Shown in pieces: positions 1-10,044 of a stretch of DNA of 64,000 nucleotides (positions are counted from its first letter, which is position 1; each line of letters opens with the position of its first letter). The notes below the pieces were generated by a model. That model was not told the origin of the DNA. It worked only from the letters and a program-made list of their open reading frames with translations, and did no database searches. The translations under genes and the position numbers were made by a program. Source of the stretch: Mucidula mucida (Eukaryota > Basidiomycota > Agaricomycetes > Agaricales > Physalacriaceae); contig JADNYV010000061.1 in NCBI GenBank assembly GCA_015501055.1, positions 62,001 to 126,000 of the forward strand, in the 5' to 3' direction.

Positions 1-309
1 AGAAAGACCAGCGGGGCCATGCGCTTTGTGGTTCTCCCAGGGAACGATACTCAGTCAACGTGGCGTCGACAGAGAGTTTTTTGACCTTGGAACTTGTGGT
101 CCATCAGTGAGAAAGCAGAAGTACGGTCCTTGCTCACCATTCTAGATGTACTGAAGGAACGTCCGACTACAACACGCAGATGCCTATTGACCTAGTAAGC
201 TCGGAACTGGTTGTGCTTGGAAAAGTTGCGGTTCTTCCTGTGCTGTAGCAGCATGTCGGTCGAAGTTTCTCTCAGCGGGGAGCAAGGACAAGAAGATGCC
301 AATGGTGGT
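1..309. other. unassigned left edge
   Basis: No coding or RNA feature is recognisable here. A short stretch near 100-160 resembles the DNA around 11860-11930, which lies on the same side of T1 copy C. This suggests the duplicated flank of the F-box modules reaches this far in weakened form. Confidence 0.4.
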
Positions 310-515
310 TGATGTGCAAGGACTTGGCTTCCGGTCCGAGATGTCCGCTTTCTTGCCACCGCGATACAGACCGAGATTCAAGCGCGACCGAGTCTTGTAA
401 GTTGAACAAGCATATTGGTACATATATCTTATATGGAAAGAAGAGTAAGAAATAAGAGTCCAAGTCGAATAGTATCTTTATAGGAGCAAACTAAGTAGAA
501 AATAATCGGAACAAT

Positions 516-1995
516 TCAGAGCCAACGTCCTGCCTTGACCAACGCCACAAACGACGATTGTTCACGGCAAAGGGGGAAGATGTTCCGAATGCAACTCCAT
601 CCTTTCTCGACCAGTTCGTCCGCAGTGTGTGTATGAGGCGGCGCTCTGACCAGCTGTATCTCTCATCGAACATCCCAACACGAGCCTCCACAGTAAGATC
701 TTCCCTGCACAAGCCATCGTCGGCGGCAGAAACCGGCGCATCGATACCTTCAAACGACATGTCTGCCACGTTCAGATCCATCGTGACCTGGACGTGCTTG
801 AGAGGCAGATCATGTATCGAGTGCATCGTAGAATGAAGCCATGTCCGATACGACACCCATGTCCTTGGCCAGAATCATTATCACATATAACCTGGAGATG
901 CAAAGTGCGCAGCGAGATGCATGCACTGAGATCGGGCTGGAAGAGAATGCCGGATGATCTCCAACACTCTCTCGCCCGCCAACGGAAGGTCAAATGAACT
1001 ACGTTGGGCACGCTTGCCAGAAGTTGTTTCAGCAAGAAAAACTCCGGATTGTCATCACTCGACTCGTCGTTCTGCCTCATAGTGCAGCTGTAGTATATCT
1101 CGAGCGACAAAAGCTTGCTCAGCATTTCTGATAGCGCTGGCAACATGATCCAAGAGAGTGCGCCCCTTGCTTCGTCAAGGTCAAGAGTAAGATGGCGGGG
1201 AGAAGAGGGGATAGGCTGAAAATGGTGGGGGAAAAGAGTCTCCTTGACTCCTCGGCTCCAATCGCAAATTTGTACAAGGGGACCAAATGTGCGGGGGAAG
1301 TAAGCTGAACCGTGCAAAAGCAGAATGTACGACTTTGACGCATTGTTTGGCATTCCGTGTCGGGAGGGCCAATCAACGCCATTTATACGCAGATATTCGA
1401 GCCTTGGCATTGTGGAGAGGAACGAATGCAACAATGGAGGGCCTCCATAGAATTTTGCCTCGTCCAAGACCACAGTGCGGACCGATGAAAGAAAAGTTGA
1501 CCGGCAGCGCAAAGACGCCCAAACGGACAGTGCGTACAAATTGACCTCTATCAGCCGCAATTCCTCGACCTCTTCGAAGTACCGCAGAATTGGGACTGTA
1601 ACGCTTTCGTCATCCATCGCTCCCGGATTTGAGACTATGCGCCAGGCGCACATAAATATCACAAGGTCGATATGCCTTGCGTTGAAAGTCAACGTGCGTA
1701 TCCTGCGGGGTATCAAAGCAGGCGCGCGCGTTTTCAACAGCAGCGCCAGCTTCTTGATGCAGCGTGGGGTGCCGCAAGCGTGAGTGTCAAGTCTTGGATT
1801 GCGGCAGACATTTATGGATATGTCCTGGAATAAGGAGGGACGGGCGCAGGCTAGAAACGCCTTGTTGACCAGACTGAGCTGGTAAAGAGCGTGTTTGTCG
1901 GAGTCTTCAGCGAGGAGGTCGACGATGTCGTGGATCAGCTCCGCGGGCAGACGTCCCCACATTGTTGCTGAGGGAAGAGAATGAGGAATAGCCAT
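516..1995 (-). pseudogene. T1 F-box-like protein, copy A (two frameshifts)
   Basis: An F-box-like substrate adaptor of about 480 aa, expected to recruit targets to an SCF ubiquitin ligase. The F-box is at the N-terminus (LPAELIHDIVDLL, then a YQLSLVNKAF core). The rest is leucine-rich without a recognised repeat class. Compared with the intact copy at 45.85-47.29 kb, this copy lacks one base near 870 and shifts frame again near 640 in a CA-rich run. The original stop at 516-518 is still visible in the correct frame. The upstream ATG at 1995 is conserved only in copies A and D. The ATG at 1962 is present in all four copies and is the better start. A TATATAAA box lies at 2008-2015. If expressed, the product ends with an altered C-terminus of 407 aa or less. 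Confidence 0.8.
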
Positions 1996-2007
1996 TGTCA
2001 GTGAAGA

Positions 2008-2015
2008 TTTATATA
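2008..2015 (-). promoter_or_regulatory. TATA box of T1 copy A
   Basis: TATATAAA on the minus strand, 13 bp before the ATG at 1995 and about 46 bp before the ATG at 1962. A start site about 30 bp downstream of a TATA box would fall after the first ATG, which favours translation from 1962. The box is identical in copy D. Confidence 0.5.
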
Positions 2016-2122
2016 GCCTACCTGTGCTGTGCAGTGTGGCTCCAGATACCTCACATTAGAGGACGTAGAGCGGCGTGAGGAACGTACAGTAACAGCCTTT
2101 CGCGTAAACTGCCCAGTCATCA

Positions 2123-2206
2123 GCAGCCGTGGGCCATGGGCCACGGACCACAGCTTGGACATACATGAAGTAATCGAGGCTCCTGGCAGTGCTGACATTC
2201 ATTCAT
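2123..2206 (-). CDS. CxxC mini-ORF upstream of T1 copy A
   Basis: A 27-codon ORF in the spacer between T2 and T1. It starts MNECQHC and has a second CPSC eight residues later. The same start is preserved in the spacers of units B (about 7495), C (13766) and D (45636), although the downstream reading differs in each. It could be the relic of a zinc-binding (MYND-like or CxxC) exon, an upstream ORF, or chance. No independent evidence of expression is visible. Confidence 0.3.
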
Positions 2207-2230
2207 ATTTTCAAACCCCGACCGATAACC

Positions 2231-3534
2231 TTATACCTTTAGATGCTTCCGCTGCTTTAATATCCCACCGCCCCTTGTGGCCCTTAATAATTGGAATGAA
2301 CGGTCCATTTTCTGCCGCAACCCCCGCATGCCCTCCAGAACTTTTCGTCGGTTACCCTCCATTACGAATGCCGAGGAAAACAACGAGAGACAACCATCCC
2401 CGCATGATGAGAGCGCGAAGAGCGGTTCTCTGTTGGGCCGGTGATCCTCCGCCTGCATCAATTCAAGAGACATTGACTCGGGCAGGAGGGTATCAGCAGA
2501 CAGCTGCTCAAAAAGCCCTTGTCGAACAGGTGGCACCAAATTAGCTTCTATGGCCTGCAATTGGTCCATGTCACGGAGCGCGTCAACGACGGTGTCCGCC
2601 AACGCACCGGAGGAATTCAGGCAGCATGAGGAGCGGGATTCACCAATCGGTTGCAATATGAACTGTGAGATCTTCGAGAGTGGGAACAGAAACATTGCCA
2701 AGAAAGGCAGGCAGGGTGTAGTTTCGGGATTGCGAAAGAACGAGGGTCGGAATATGGAGAGAGTAAGACAGCTCAAAGCAGAGCACTCGTACTACCGCAA
2801 CAATCGAGAATGACGGTGGTCAGGGAAAGAGCCGCACTAAAAATGTTGGGTAGATTCGTCGTGTTGTGAGCATCCTTGATCGGCAGCGTAAGGGAGTCGA
2901 CAATGGGAGCGTTCAATTGCTTCAATGAAAGGAAAGATCTTCCAACAGTCGAGCGTCTACTCGCTGCACAAGGAACGCCGCATGCTTGCACTGCGCAAAG
3001 ATGCCAATATGGTGCTCGTAAGTTCGTCCTTCATCATATGCAAGAGGGTGGGGTTTTTGGCCGCTTCTAGTGCGTTGATGGAGATTAGAATCCATACGAA
3101 TCGTTAGAGACTGGTACACAGTCACATCAGTGATGCGGGTGTAGGGTGCAAAGCAGGTGAGGTGTTCGGCCGACGGCCATGGAAGTGTCGCACTTTAGAG
3201 CAGACAAGGCTGGCGGAAAGCGAAGTTTATATTCGTCCTGTTGAGAGGAATATACGCCGAGGAAAGGACAAGAGTAACGACTTTGGTAGGGGGTCGGAGG
3301 CGACTGAATGGAACGCGTGATGCGATGTATGTCTCTTAGAATGGTGCGTCTCGAGCGCCCTAAGCTATAACTCGACACGCTGGATTTCCTCGGCCAACGT
3401 CGCTAACTCGGCGGACAGGTCGCCCAAATTGCTCTATTTGGATGAGGTATCCGTGCTCGAGGGGTTGCACACTAGCGAAGTCCTCTTCAAATTGACGCGC
3501 GACACCTTGGGCATAACTCGACGTTGCTTGTCAT
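2231..3534 (-). pseudogene. T2 F-box protein, copy A (decayed)
   Basis: A decayed member of the T2 family. The start at 3534 still reads MTSNVELCPRC, matching the T2 N-terminus. The F-box region at about 3130-3380 is recognisable only across frames. The C-terminal part (2231-2776) aligns with the T2 C-terminus (LFEQL, then LLPESMSLELMQAE, then GLRQKMDR). Deletions and frameshifts lie between. The normal stop region present in unit D is deleted here, so the last open frame runs on into the spacer. T1 copy A follows on the same strand. Confidence 0.75.
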
Positions 3535-4057
3535 GAATTGCGTCGAATGGTTGCTGAAAATATGTTCAATACAGTGGTAACGAAGGCAATTGAAGGAAGG
3601 CTCGCAGTACGCTGTTTACTGGGGGAGTATGGAGTTTCCAGCTAGTGCGCGCGACTTGCTGTGGCTAAGTATACGGTCCTTGTCAGCAAGGAATACACAT
3701 AGACTGTAACACAAACACACTTTTTGTTATCGCTTCCTCGACGCCGACGTAGAAGGCAGCCGCCCATGCCCAAATGATGGTTTTTGGAAAGACATTCCGG
3801 CTGGACCGGGCCGTAAGCACCTTGGTCTTGGCTACGAGGCTGGGACTTCCTTCCGCACCGAAAGTTGACGGATTTCTACAGATTCAGCCGAGCTGATAGT
3901 GATTCCAACCTCAGTGTGTTCGTCAGCCTCTACAATACCCGATCTCACTCAGTCTGAACCTACAGCAAAGAGTCCCGCTTATCTCCACTTTGCTTCATAA
4001 TCCTTGTATGTCTTCCTGTTATCGCCGTTTTGGTCTATCTGACGTGCATTGAAGGCA
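3535..4057. other. spacer between two divergent T2 remnants
   Basis: About 520 bp between the T2 remnant on the minus strand and a T2 pseudogene on the plus strand. The last part (about 3960-4050) resembles the 5' flank of T2 at 9.93-10.04 kb, so it probably contained the T2 promoter and leader. No other feature is seen. Confidence 0.4.
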
Positions 4058-5628
4058 ATGACCTCTGTCGAACTGTGCGCGAAATGTCACGCCTCAATTA
4101 CGTTGACCTCATATCCATATTCTTTCCAAGAAGAGGTTGCCAGAGCGTACCAGAACCCCAATGAATCCGAGGCCTCCTACGTAGAGGAGAGCCTACGCAA
4201 CCTATCTGGCAGCTCTGGCGCAGGAAATTAGGCGTGTTAAGTGCATGCTTGATGCGCTGAAAACGCATTACTCGCATCTCGACACATACATTCAGCGGAG
4301 CACCCAGTATATACGCCCTTCTCCCATCCGCCGACTTCCTGCAGAAGTCCTTGGAATCATCTTCGCATCCTCGTGCACGTCGTTTCAGCGCAGAGAATAC
4401 AAAACCCCACTCTCCCTCAGCCTTGTCTGCTCTAAATGGCGTGACATCGCACTCTCTACACCCTTGTTATGGACACATATCTACATTGCGCCTTATTCGG
4501 GTGGCCTCGATGTGTACACATATTTCCTTGAACGATGCGGGAATATCCCAATCTCCGTCAAGATCGAAATTCCTCACAAGGATCGGCCCTCGGATTTGTA
4601 TTGTGACGAATACTTTCCATACGAGGAGACCCATGAATATCACGTCGAGCTTGTTCTAGCTGCCTACAGGAACAGTGCTCAGTGGAAGGTTGCCGAACTT
4701 TGTATGAATCAAGCAGACGTCAACCTCCTGAACTCTCCTTTAAGAACCTCAGAGTTCCCTCTCCTAGAGTCTATCACATTGGTGAATGATGGACCCGCGG
4801 TTGTCCTCAAATCCGGCTTGTTTAGTCAAGCATCTTTGTTGACCAGTTTCACAGTTCTGGATTTCACCGAGGACGACCTTGTAGACTTTGGTTGTTACGA
4901 TGACACCAACTGCGCGAGGTTTGCACTCAGAGGGACATCTTCAGTCTAAATGACGAGTTTGAGGATGGGCAATAATCGCACACTTGTTCTTAGGCCCCCA
5001 GTTTTCATCGCGGCCACACGACGATGCACCTTCCAGTCACCGTGTCTCCACCCTTGTCCTCGTCTGGTCGAGTTCACTCTCAGAGTTTTTTCCAATCTGT
5101 CACCATCCCCACCCTCCCGACCGAACCGTAACATTTGGACCCTTTGTCCCTCCAGAGTGGAACGATCCCTTTTCTGCCCTCCCCGAGTTCTTCGATCGCT
5201 CCGGATGCGCACTCCAAACGCTTTCTCTCATCATGCGGGGTCAATATGAAGGGGGCACATCTACGATGCAACCCACACTGGCGGACAGTCTGGTCGCCGT
5301 GCTTCATAGCTTGACCGATCTACGGGTATTGCGCGTTATCGAAGCTGAGTCGGGACGGTCGCTTTTGAATGAACGACTGTTCCAGGAGATGGCTAATGGT
5401 CATCTTCTGCCAAAAGTCACGTCTCTGGAGCTGGTGTGGGGGGAAGAGCGTCAGCCAGAGGACGCTCTTATCCCGATGCTCACTTTGCGCTGTGGACGCG
5501 GTGGTGCAGCGACGGACGTTCTATCCTCTGTCGTCCTCGGCGTGCGGAATGGAGGTGACCTTCCTGGTGACGTGTTGGATTGTATGACAAGTCTACGACA
5601 GCGCGGTGTTCGAGCAACTCTCTGGTAG
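4058..5628 (+). pseudogene. T2 F-box protein (three frameshifted segments)
   Basis: A T2 family member of about 520 codons. The N-terminus has MTSVELCAKCH. The F-box core follows at about 4315-4480 (LPAEVLGIIF, then SLVCSKWRDIALSTPLLWTHIY). The C-terminus closes with LRQRGVRATLW and a TAG at 5626-5628. Three breaks are visible against the copy at 10.05-11.64 kb: an indel near 4205, loss of frame around 4890-4980, and an extra T in a six-T run near 5090. T1 copy B lies convergently downstream. The F-box half alone (4245-4949) is still open. Confidence 0.8.
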
Positions 5629-5800
5629 GACACTCCGCGACATACTTATTCACTCCAAGTGTATCACTGTACTGTATTTCGAGGCTAGCAATTTGCAGGA
5701 GAACAGATATAATGAATATAATTCGACGATCTTGACAATAATATGGAATGAAGAGTACATGGACATGAACCATAACCAGTAACTATCCAGTAAGAAATAA

Positions 5801-7243
5801 CTAAAACTTATGAAAGGGGGCGAAATGAGGCCAGTATTCTGTCTTGACCAACGCTACAAAAGATTGTCGTCCTTGGGACAGCGGGAAGGCGGTTCGAACA
5901 CACCTCCTTCCTACCTCCATCAGGTAGTCCGTAGTAGTATAACTCCACTCGGAGACGATCCCCATACGAGCCTCAACAGTAAGACCTTCTCTGCACAAGT
6001 CCTCGTCGGCGTCGAAAGCGGGCGCACCGCTGGCTTCATCAAACGACATGAAAGCATAGTGCAGGTCCATCGTGACCTGAACATGTTTGAGACTCGGCAG
6101 ATCACGTATTGAGCGCGCCGTGGCGTGAAGCCATGCCCTGCATGAGCGCCATGTCCTTGGCTGACTCTCACACATCAGTCGAAGGTCTAAGGTGCGCAGC
6201 GACGTGCACAGACTTAGATCGGGGTGGAAGAGATTGGTGGCATTCCGAAGTATACGCACTGCGTGCCAGAAAAAAGTCAAGTGAACAATGTTGGGCACGC
6301 TCGCCAACAATCGCTTCAGGAAATCCTCTGTAAGGCAATCATTCGAGTTGTTCAAGAAACAGGAGTGTATTTCGAGCGATGAGAGCTTGCTCAGCATTTC
6401 CGATGGCACTGGCATCATAATCCAAGAGAGTGCTGCCTTTGAACGGTCAAGGTGAAGCGTGAGGTGACTGGGGGAAGAGGGGATAGGCTTCCATTTTATG
6501 GGTAATAGAGTCTCTCGGACTCTTCGGCTCCGGAGCCAACTTCGGATAAGGAATTCATGCCTAGCAGCATAACACGGTAAACCGCTGCATAGGAAAAAGA
6601 CCACCCATGCCATATCGTCTCTGTAACCCGGCCAGCGATCTGAGGGCCACGTAACGTCCTTCATGTACAGATACTGGAGATTTGGCATTTTAGAAATGAA
6701 GGAGTGAAGCAAGGAAGGTCCTCCGCGGAATTTCGCGACGTCCAAGACAACAGTCCGGACCGATAATAGAAGAGTCAATGGGCGCCATCGAAACAACGCC
6801 CAGGACGACAAGGGGAATAGATGGACCTCTACTAGCCGCAATTCCTTGACCTCTTTGAAGTACCTTAGAATCGGGACTGTAACACGTTCATCATCCATCC
6901 ATCCCCCAATCAAAGCTGTCGGCTCCGACTCCTCGGGCGGATAAAATTCATCAGGGACGTTTCTGCCATTCAAGGTCAAGGTGCGTAGCGTGCGGGGTAT
7001 TGAAGAAGGAACAGGCGCTTTCAAAAGCAGTGCTAACTGTTTAATGCAGCGTGGAGTGTAGCATTCGTGAGGGATGTATGGATTGCGGCAGATGTTTATG
7101 GATAGGTCCTGGAATACACAGCGGCGGGCATACGCTGAAAACGCCTTGTTGACCAGACTGAGCTGGTAAAGAGGCCCCGTGCCAGAGGCTTCAACAAGGA
7201 GGTCGACGATGTGGTAGATCAGTTCCATGGGTAGACGGTCCAT
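5801..7243 (-). CDS. T1 F-box-like protein, copy B (intact)
   Basis: An uninterrupted F-box-like protein of about 480 aa, probably an SCF substrate adaptor. The F-box is MDRLPMELIYHIVDLLVEA followed by LYQLSLVNKAFSAYARR. The remainder has regularly spaced leucine-rich segments (LRTLTLNGRNV, LRLVEVHLFPL, LQYLYMKDVTW), suggesting a degenerate LRR-like fold. The frame is also open to an ATG at 7297. However, the first ATG of copies A and D is mutated here (ATGG to TTGG), whereas the ATG at 7243 is shared by all copies, so 7243 is preferred. It ends with stop 5801-5803. Overall similarity to copies A and D is clear but lower than between A and D. Confidence 0.8.
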   Translation of the reverse strand: MDRLPMELIYHIVDLLVEASGTGPLYQLSLVNKAFSAYARRCVFQDLSINICRNPYIPHECYTPRCIKQLALLLKAPVPSSIPRTLRTLTLNGRNVPDEFYPPEESEPTALIGGWMDDERVTVPILRYFKEVKELRLVEVHLFPLSSWALFRWRPLTLLLSVRTVVLDVAKFRGGPSLLHSFISKMPNLQYLYMKDVTWPSDRWPGYRDDMAWVVFFLCSGLPCYAARHEFLIRSWLRSRRVRETLLPIKWKPIPSSPSHLTLHLDRSKAALSWIMMPVPSEMLSKLSSLEIHSCFLNNSNDCLTEDFLKRLLASVPNIVHLTFFWHAVRILRNATNLFHPDLSLCTSLRTLDLRLMCESQPRTWRSCRAWLHATARSIRDLPSLKHVQVTMDLHYAFMSFDEASGAPAFDADEDLCREGLTVEARMGIVSEWSYTTTDYLMEVGRRCVRTAFPLSQGRQSFVALVKTEYWPHFAPFHKF

Positions 7244-7559
7244 CGTTGCTGGGTGAGAAGAGGGCAGGATGAGAAACAGCCAACGTCGCTGAAGCATTAT
7301 ATGGACTACCTATGCTGTGCAGTGTGGCTCCGGTTACCTCACATCAGAGGACGTAGAGCGGCGTGTGCAATCTACAGTAATACTTTCGTTTGCGTAAGCT
7401 GCCCAGTCATTGGCAGCCGTGGGCCATGGGGCACGGACCACAGCTTGGACCTACATGAAGTGATCGAGGCTCCTGGCAGTGCTGACATTCATTCATATCC
7501 TACAACCCCGAGAGATAACCTCATACCTTTAGATGCTTCCCACCGCCCGTTGTAGCGCT

Positions 7560-8009
7560 TAATAATCGAAATGAACACTACCAGCGTGTAACTCGGACCA
7601 TCTTCTGCCCCCAGCCTAGCCCCAAGGCTGCCTTCATTACGGATACGGAGGACATCAGACGAGAGATCCACACGAGATGAGAGCGCGGAGAGCAGATCTC
7701 AGTCGGGCTGGTTCACCTCCGCCCACAACAATTCCAGTGACATCAACTCGGGCCAAGGGTTTCAGTAAATAGTTGCTCGAAAAGTCTCTTGTCGACGAGC
7801 AGAGGTAGCACCAATTCAGCTTCCATGGCCTGTAGGTGAATGAGTTGGTTCATGTCACGGAGCGACGGTGTCCGCCATGACAAGATTGAATGTGCTGGAG
7901 GAATCCGGCAGTCGCAAGTGAGATCTAACTGAAACATTGCTAAGAAATGCAGACAGGCCAATTTGCGATTGAAGAACGAGGTGGGTGATATGGAGTGAAA
8001 ATGACCCAA
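7560..8009 (-). pseudogene. T2 F-box protein, copy B (C-terminal remnant)
   Basis: A remnant of the T2 C-terminus upstream of T1 copy B on the same strand, as in unit A. Recognisable pieces are LRDMNQLIHLQAMEAELVLPL, then KRLFEQLF, and further down VLRIRNEGSL, which corresponds to the family's VVLGVRNGG. Several frame changes separate them and nothing of the F-box half remains. The spacer from here to the T1 start carries a CxxC mini-ORF start at about 7495, with its third cysteine lost. Confidence 0.6.
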
Positions 8010-8019
8010 AGTTGTTCAG

Positions 8020-8345
8020 GATCCTTGTCTGCGCTTAAGTAAAATGGGTGGATAAACCCGGCAGGAATATATCCCATAAGTTGTGCCTTGTCGTCAAGTC
8101 CATTATGGTGCCTTTGTGACCTTCGCGGTGCACTGGATCAAGGAGGCGTACAAGTAAATGATGATGGTGGTCTACAGGTAGATGGATGGATACACATACA
8201 AACAACGCGTCTTGACCACAACCTCCATGCGCTTTCAGGCGGAGCTCCTCTTACGATCACAAAGCCCTGGTTCCATGTACGGAGTACGAATCGCAGACTC
8301 AAATCGAAGAAGGTCTCTGAAAGACCCGACTTGTATAAGCGCTGA
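8020..8345 (+). repeat. dispersed repeat R1, copy 1
   Basis: About 330 bp matching the minus strand of 43404-43770. The conserved translation includes DGWIH, then GGAPLTITKPWFHVR and RLKSKK. In this copy a small deletion splits it into two frames, while at 43.4 kb it is one frame. Both copies abut a T2 C-terminal remnant, but in different relative orientation. It may be a fragment of an unidentified gene carried along by duplication. The family is not recognised. Confidence 0.6.
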
Positions 8346-8674
8346 TAGACCAAGTGGACAGCGCAACAATAACATTGGAGATGCCGAATTCAATGGACTC
8401 CTTGTACGTTGACAGTATCGTTAGAGAAAGCGAGCTCACCATTATAGAATCAACGAGGCGATAGGTGTGTACTTGTTTTCATCCTGCAGCTCAACATAAT
8501 AATAATATTTCACAGCTGAAAAACGGCGCAAAAAGGTGTTCTCAAATTCACGTTTACAAGCGAGCTTTGGAGAACCCCGCGACTGCCAAATTTGTACCTC
8601 ATTCAGACGCAACGTCCTTCATATCCACACCTCTACCAAAACCACACGCCTGTTATCGTTCAATCATCACCCGC
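8346..8674. other. unassigned spacer
   Basis: Nothing recognisable. Short open frames on the plus strand from about 8465 to 8855 are the complement of the coding-looking minus-strand frame that follows. Confidence 0.3.
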
Positions 8675-9259
8675 TCATCTCTGTTTTGCAAGACCCAACA
8701 AATGCATTGGAACACTACCCTCCTTCTTCTCCCTCTGCGCAAACAATGGGCCTTCCACGTCCCAAAGCTCCTTTCCATCCGTCTCCCCCTCAAACAGCTT
8801 AAACTTGTCCAACCCACCCTTGGAAAATAGCTGCCCATTACACGCCTCGTTATAGTGCCCTACCGTCCCCGCATACGCCACGACCTGGAACGTCTTGAGT
8901 GGGGAGAGCCACCCCGTCTGCCCGAACAGCGCCTCCTCAATTATTCCGAGCTTCGCAGCGGTCGTGCCAGTAGTCTTGTAGCCATTGTGTCCAGGTAAGT
9001 ACTTGTTGTTCTCCAAAGTGAGAACGAATGTGCATACCATATTGATAACCTTGACAACGCCTTTAGCGGGTTTCTGTCCTCCGTTGCGGTCCTTGGTGGT
9101 GGCGCACGAGACGCGGGGTTCTTTGGGATTGGACTCCGTGGCCATACGCGTGCACGCAATCAGTGTGGAGAATTTCTCGTCCTCGATGGTCATGCGCGCG
9201 CGGAAGTGGTAATCGTACACGAAATCGACGGACGTGCCGAGGCCGTATGGCGAGTACAA
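8675..9259 (-). pseudogene. truncated unrecognised gene fragment
   Basis: A 194-codon frame with coding character (YDYHFRARMTIEDEKFSTLI, VSCATTKDRNGG, AALFGQTGW-like stretch). The family is not recognised. Possible intron borders are visible around 8985-9050, where a GTATGC donor-like site sits at the start of a low-complexity stretch and an AAG acceptor precedes TTGTTAAKLG. The frame has no natural start: it runs without a methionine into position 9260, where T2 C-terminal sequence begins on the other strand. It therefore looks like the 3' part of a gene cut by a rearrangement. Confidence 0.4.
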
Positions 9260-9261
9260 GC

Positions 9262-9440
9262 GCGTCTCTAGAGCTGGTGTGGGCGAAAGCGCGTCAGCCA
9301 GAAGACGCTCTCATTCCGATGCTCACTTCGAGATGTGGACAAGGAGATGCGGGGATGAAAACTGTATCCTCTGTGGTCCTCGGCATTCGGGATGGAGTAT
9401 GGCAGGTCTGCGACAGGAGGGTATTCGGGCGACTCCGAGT
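9262..9440 (+). pseudogene. T2 C-terminal fragment
   Basis: It begins abruptly with SLELVWAKARQPEDALIPML, continues VSSVVLGIRDG and ends near 9440 in another frame with the family's RQ-GIR-T motif. It corresponds to about the last 60 codons of T2. The left edge coincides with the end of the truncated minus-strand gene, marking a rearrangement junction. Confidence 0.7.
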
Positions 9441-10044
9441 CTTTGGTAGCACAGGCCCAAAATGTTCAATCCCAAGTATATCACTAGTGGTTTGAGGGCG
9501 CCTTGTAGGAGTACGCATACAATCAGAGTAAATTCGTTTCTCGTTGGGTTAAGCAGGTCAAATCGGCGGCACTGATGTCTGTAGGATGTCTACTAGCTCT
9601 CTCGGTACTTAATAGATATAGCATGGCCGTCTGTGTTGGTACCATCAGCGAGGTATGCCGCAGCCTTAGGATTGTGTTACAGTAGTGTCCCATAGTATTG
9701 TCTATCGATTAGAATCTAAAGTACATCATGCGGGCAGCTTCGACTACGAGACGCAGCGAACAATGATCACGTTACCGTTACAGCTTTCATTCCAACCATC
9801 ACCATCACCATCGTCCTCGCCTGTTCTTGTGAGGCCCCTGGGTAAATCGAACGCACGACAGTGCTCAAGAACGCTTGCAGGGCTCGGATAGTGTGGTTAT
9901 AAGTATTTACTATACCAAATCTTATCCATTCTAAACTTGCAGCAAGTTTTTGGTCGTAAAGGGTCTGGCTTTGCTGTATAATCCTCGTATGTACGCCTTC
10001 CTTGAGGCATCGCTTCTCTGGTCTTCTGACACGGTTTGAAGGCA
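9441..10044. other. spacer and 5' flank of the next T2 gene
   Basis: The right part (9930-10044) matches the 5' flank of the T2 gene at 4058. It shows a possible 5'-leader intron: a GTATGT donor near 9988 and an AG just before GCAATGAC. Nothing else is recognised. Confidence 0.35.

Larger units (their letters stand above)
310..3534 (-). repeat. segmental duplication unit A (T2 remnant + T1)
   Basis: This is one copy of a two-gene module. In minus-strand order it holds a decayed T2 F-box gene, about 300 bp of conserved spacer, a T1 F-box gene and a conserved 3' flank. The same order recurs on the plus strand at 45.1-47.5 kb (unit D), and partly at 5.8-8.0 kb (B) and 12.1-14.0 kb (C). A and D are the closest pair: T1 exon, spacer and 3' flank align almost base for base by eye. 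Introns and spacers are included, so copying was at DNA level, not through mRNA. Confidence 0.85.

Noticed and set aside
8675..9259. thioesterase or hot-dog fold assignment for the truncated fragment
   Set aside because: Considered from its beta-rich pattern, but no catalytic signature could be identified, so it was left without a function.
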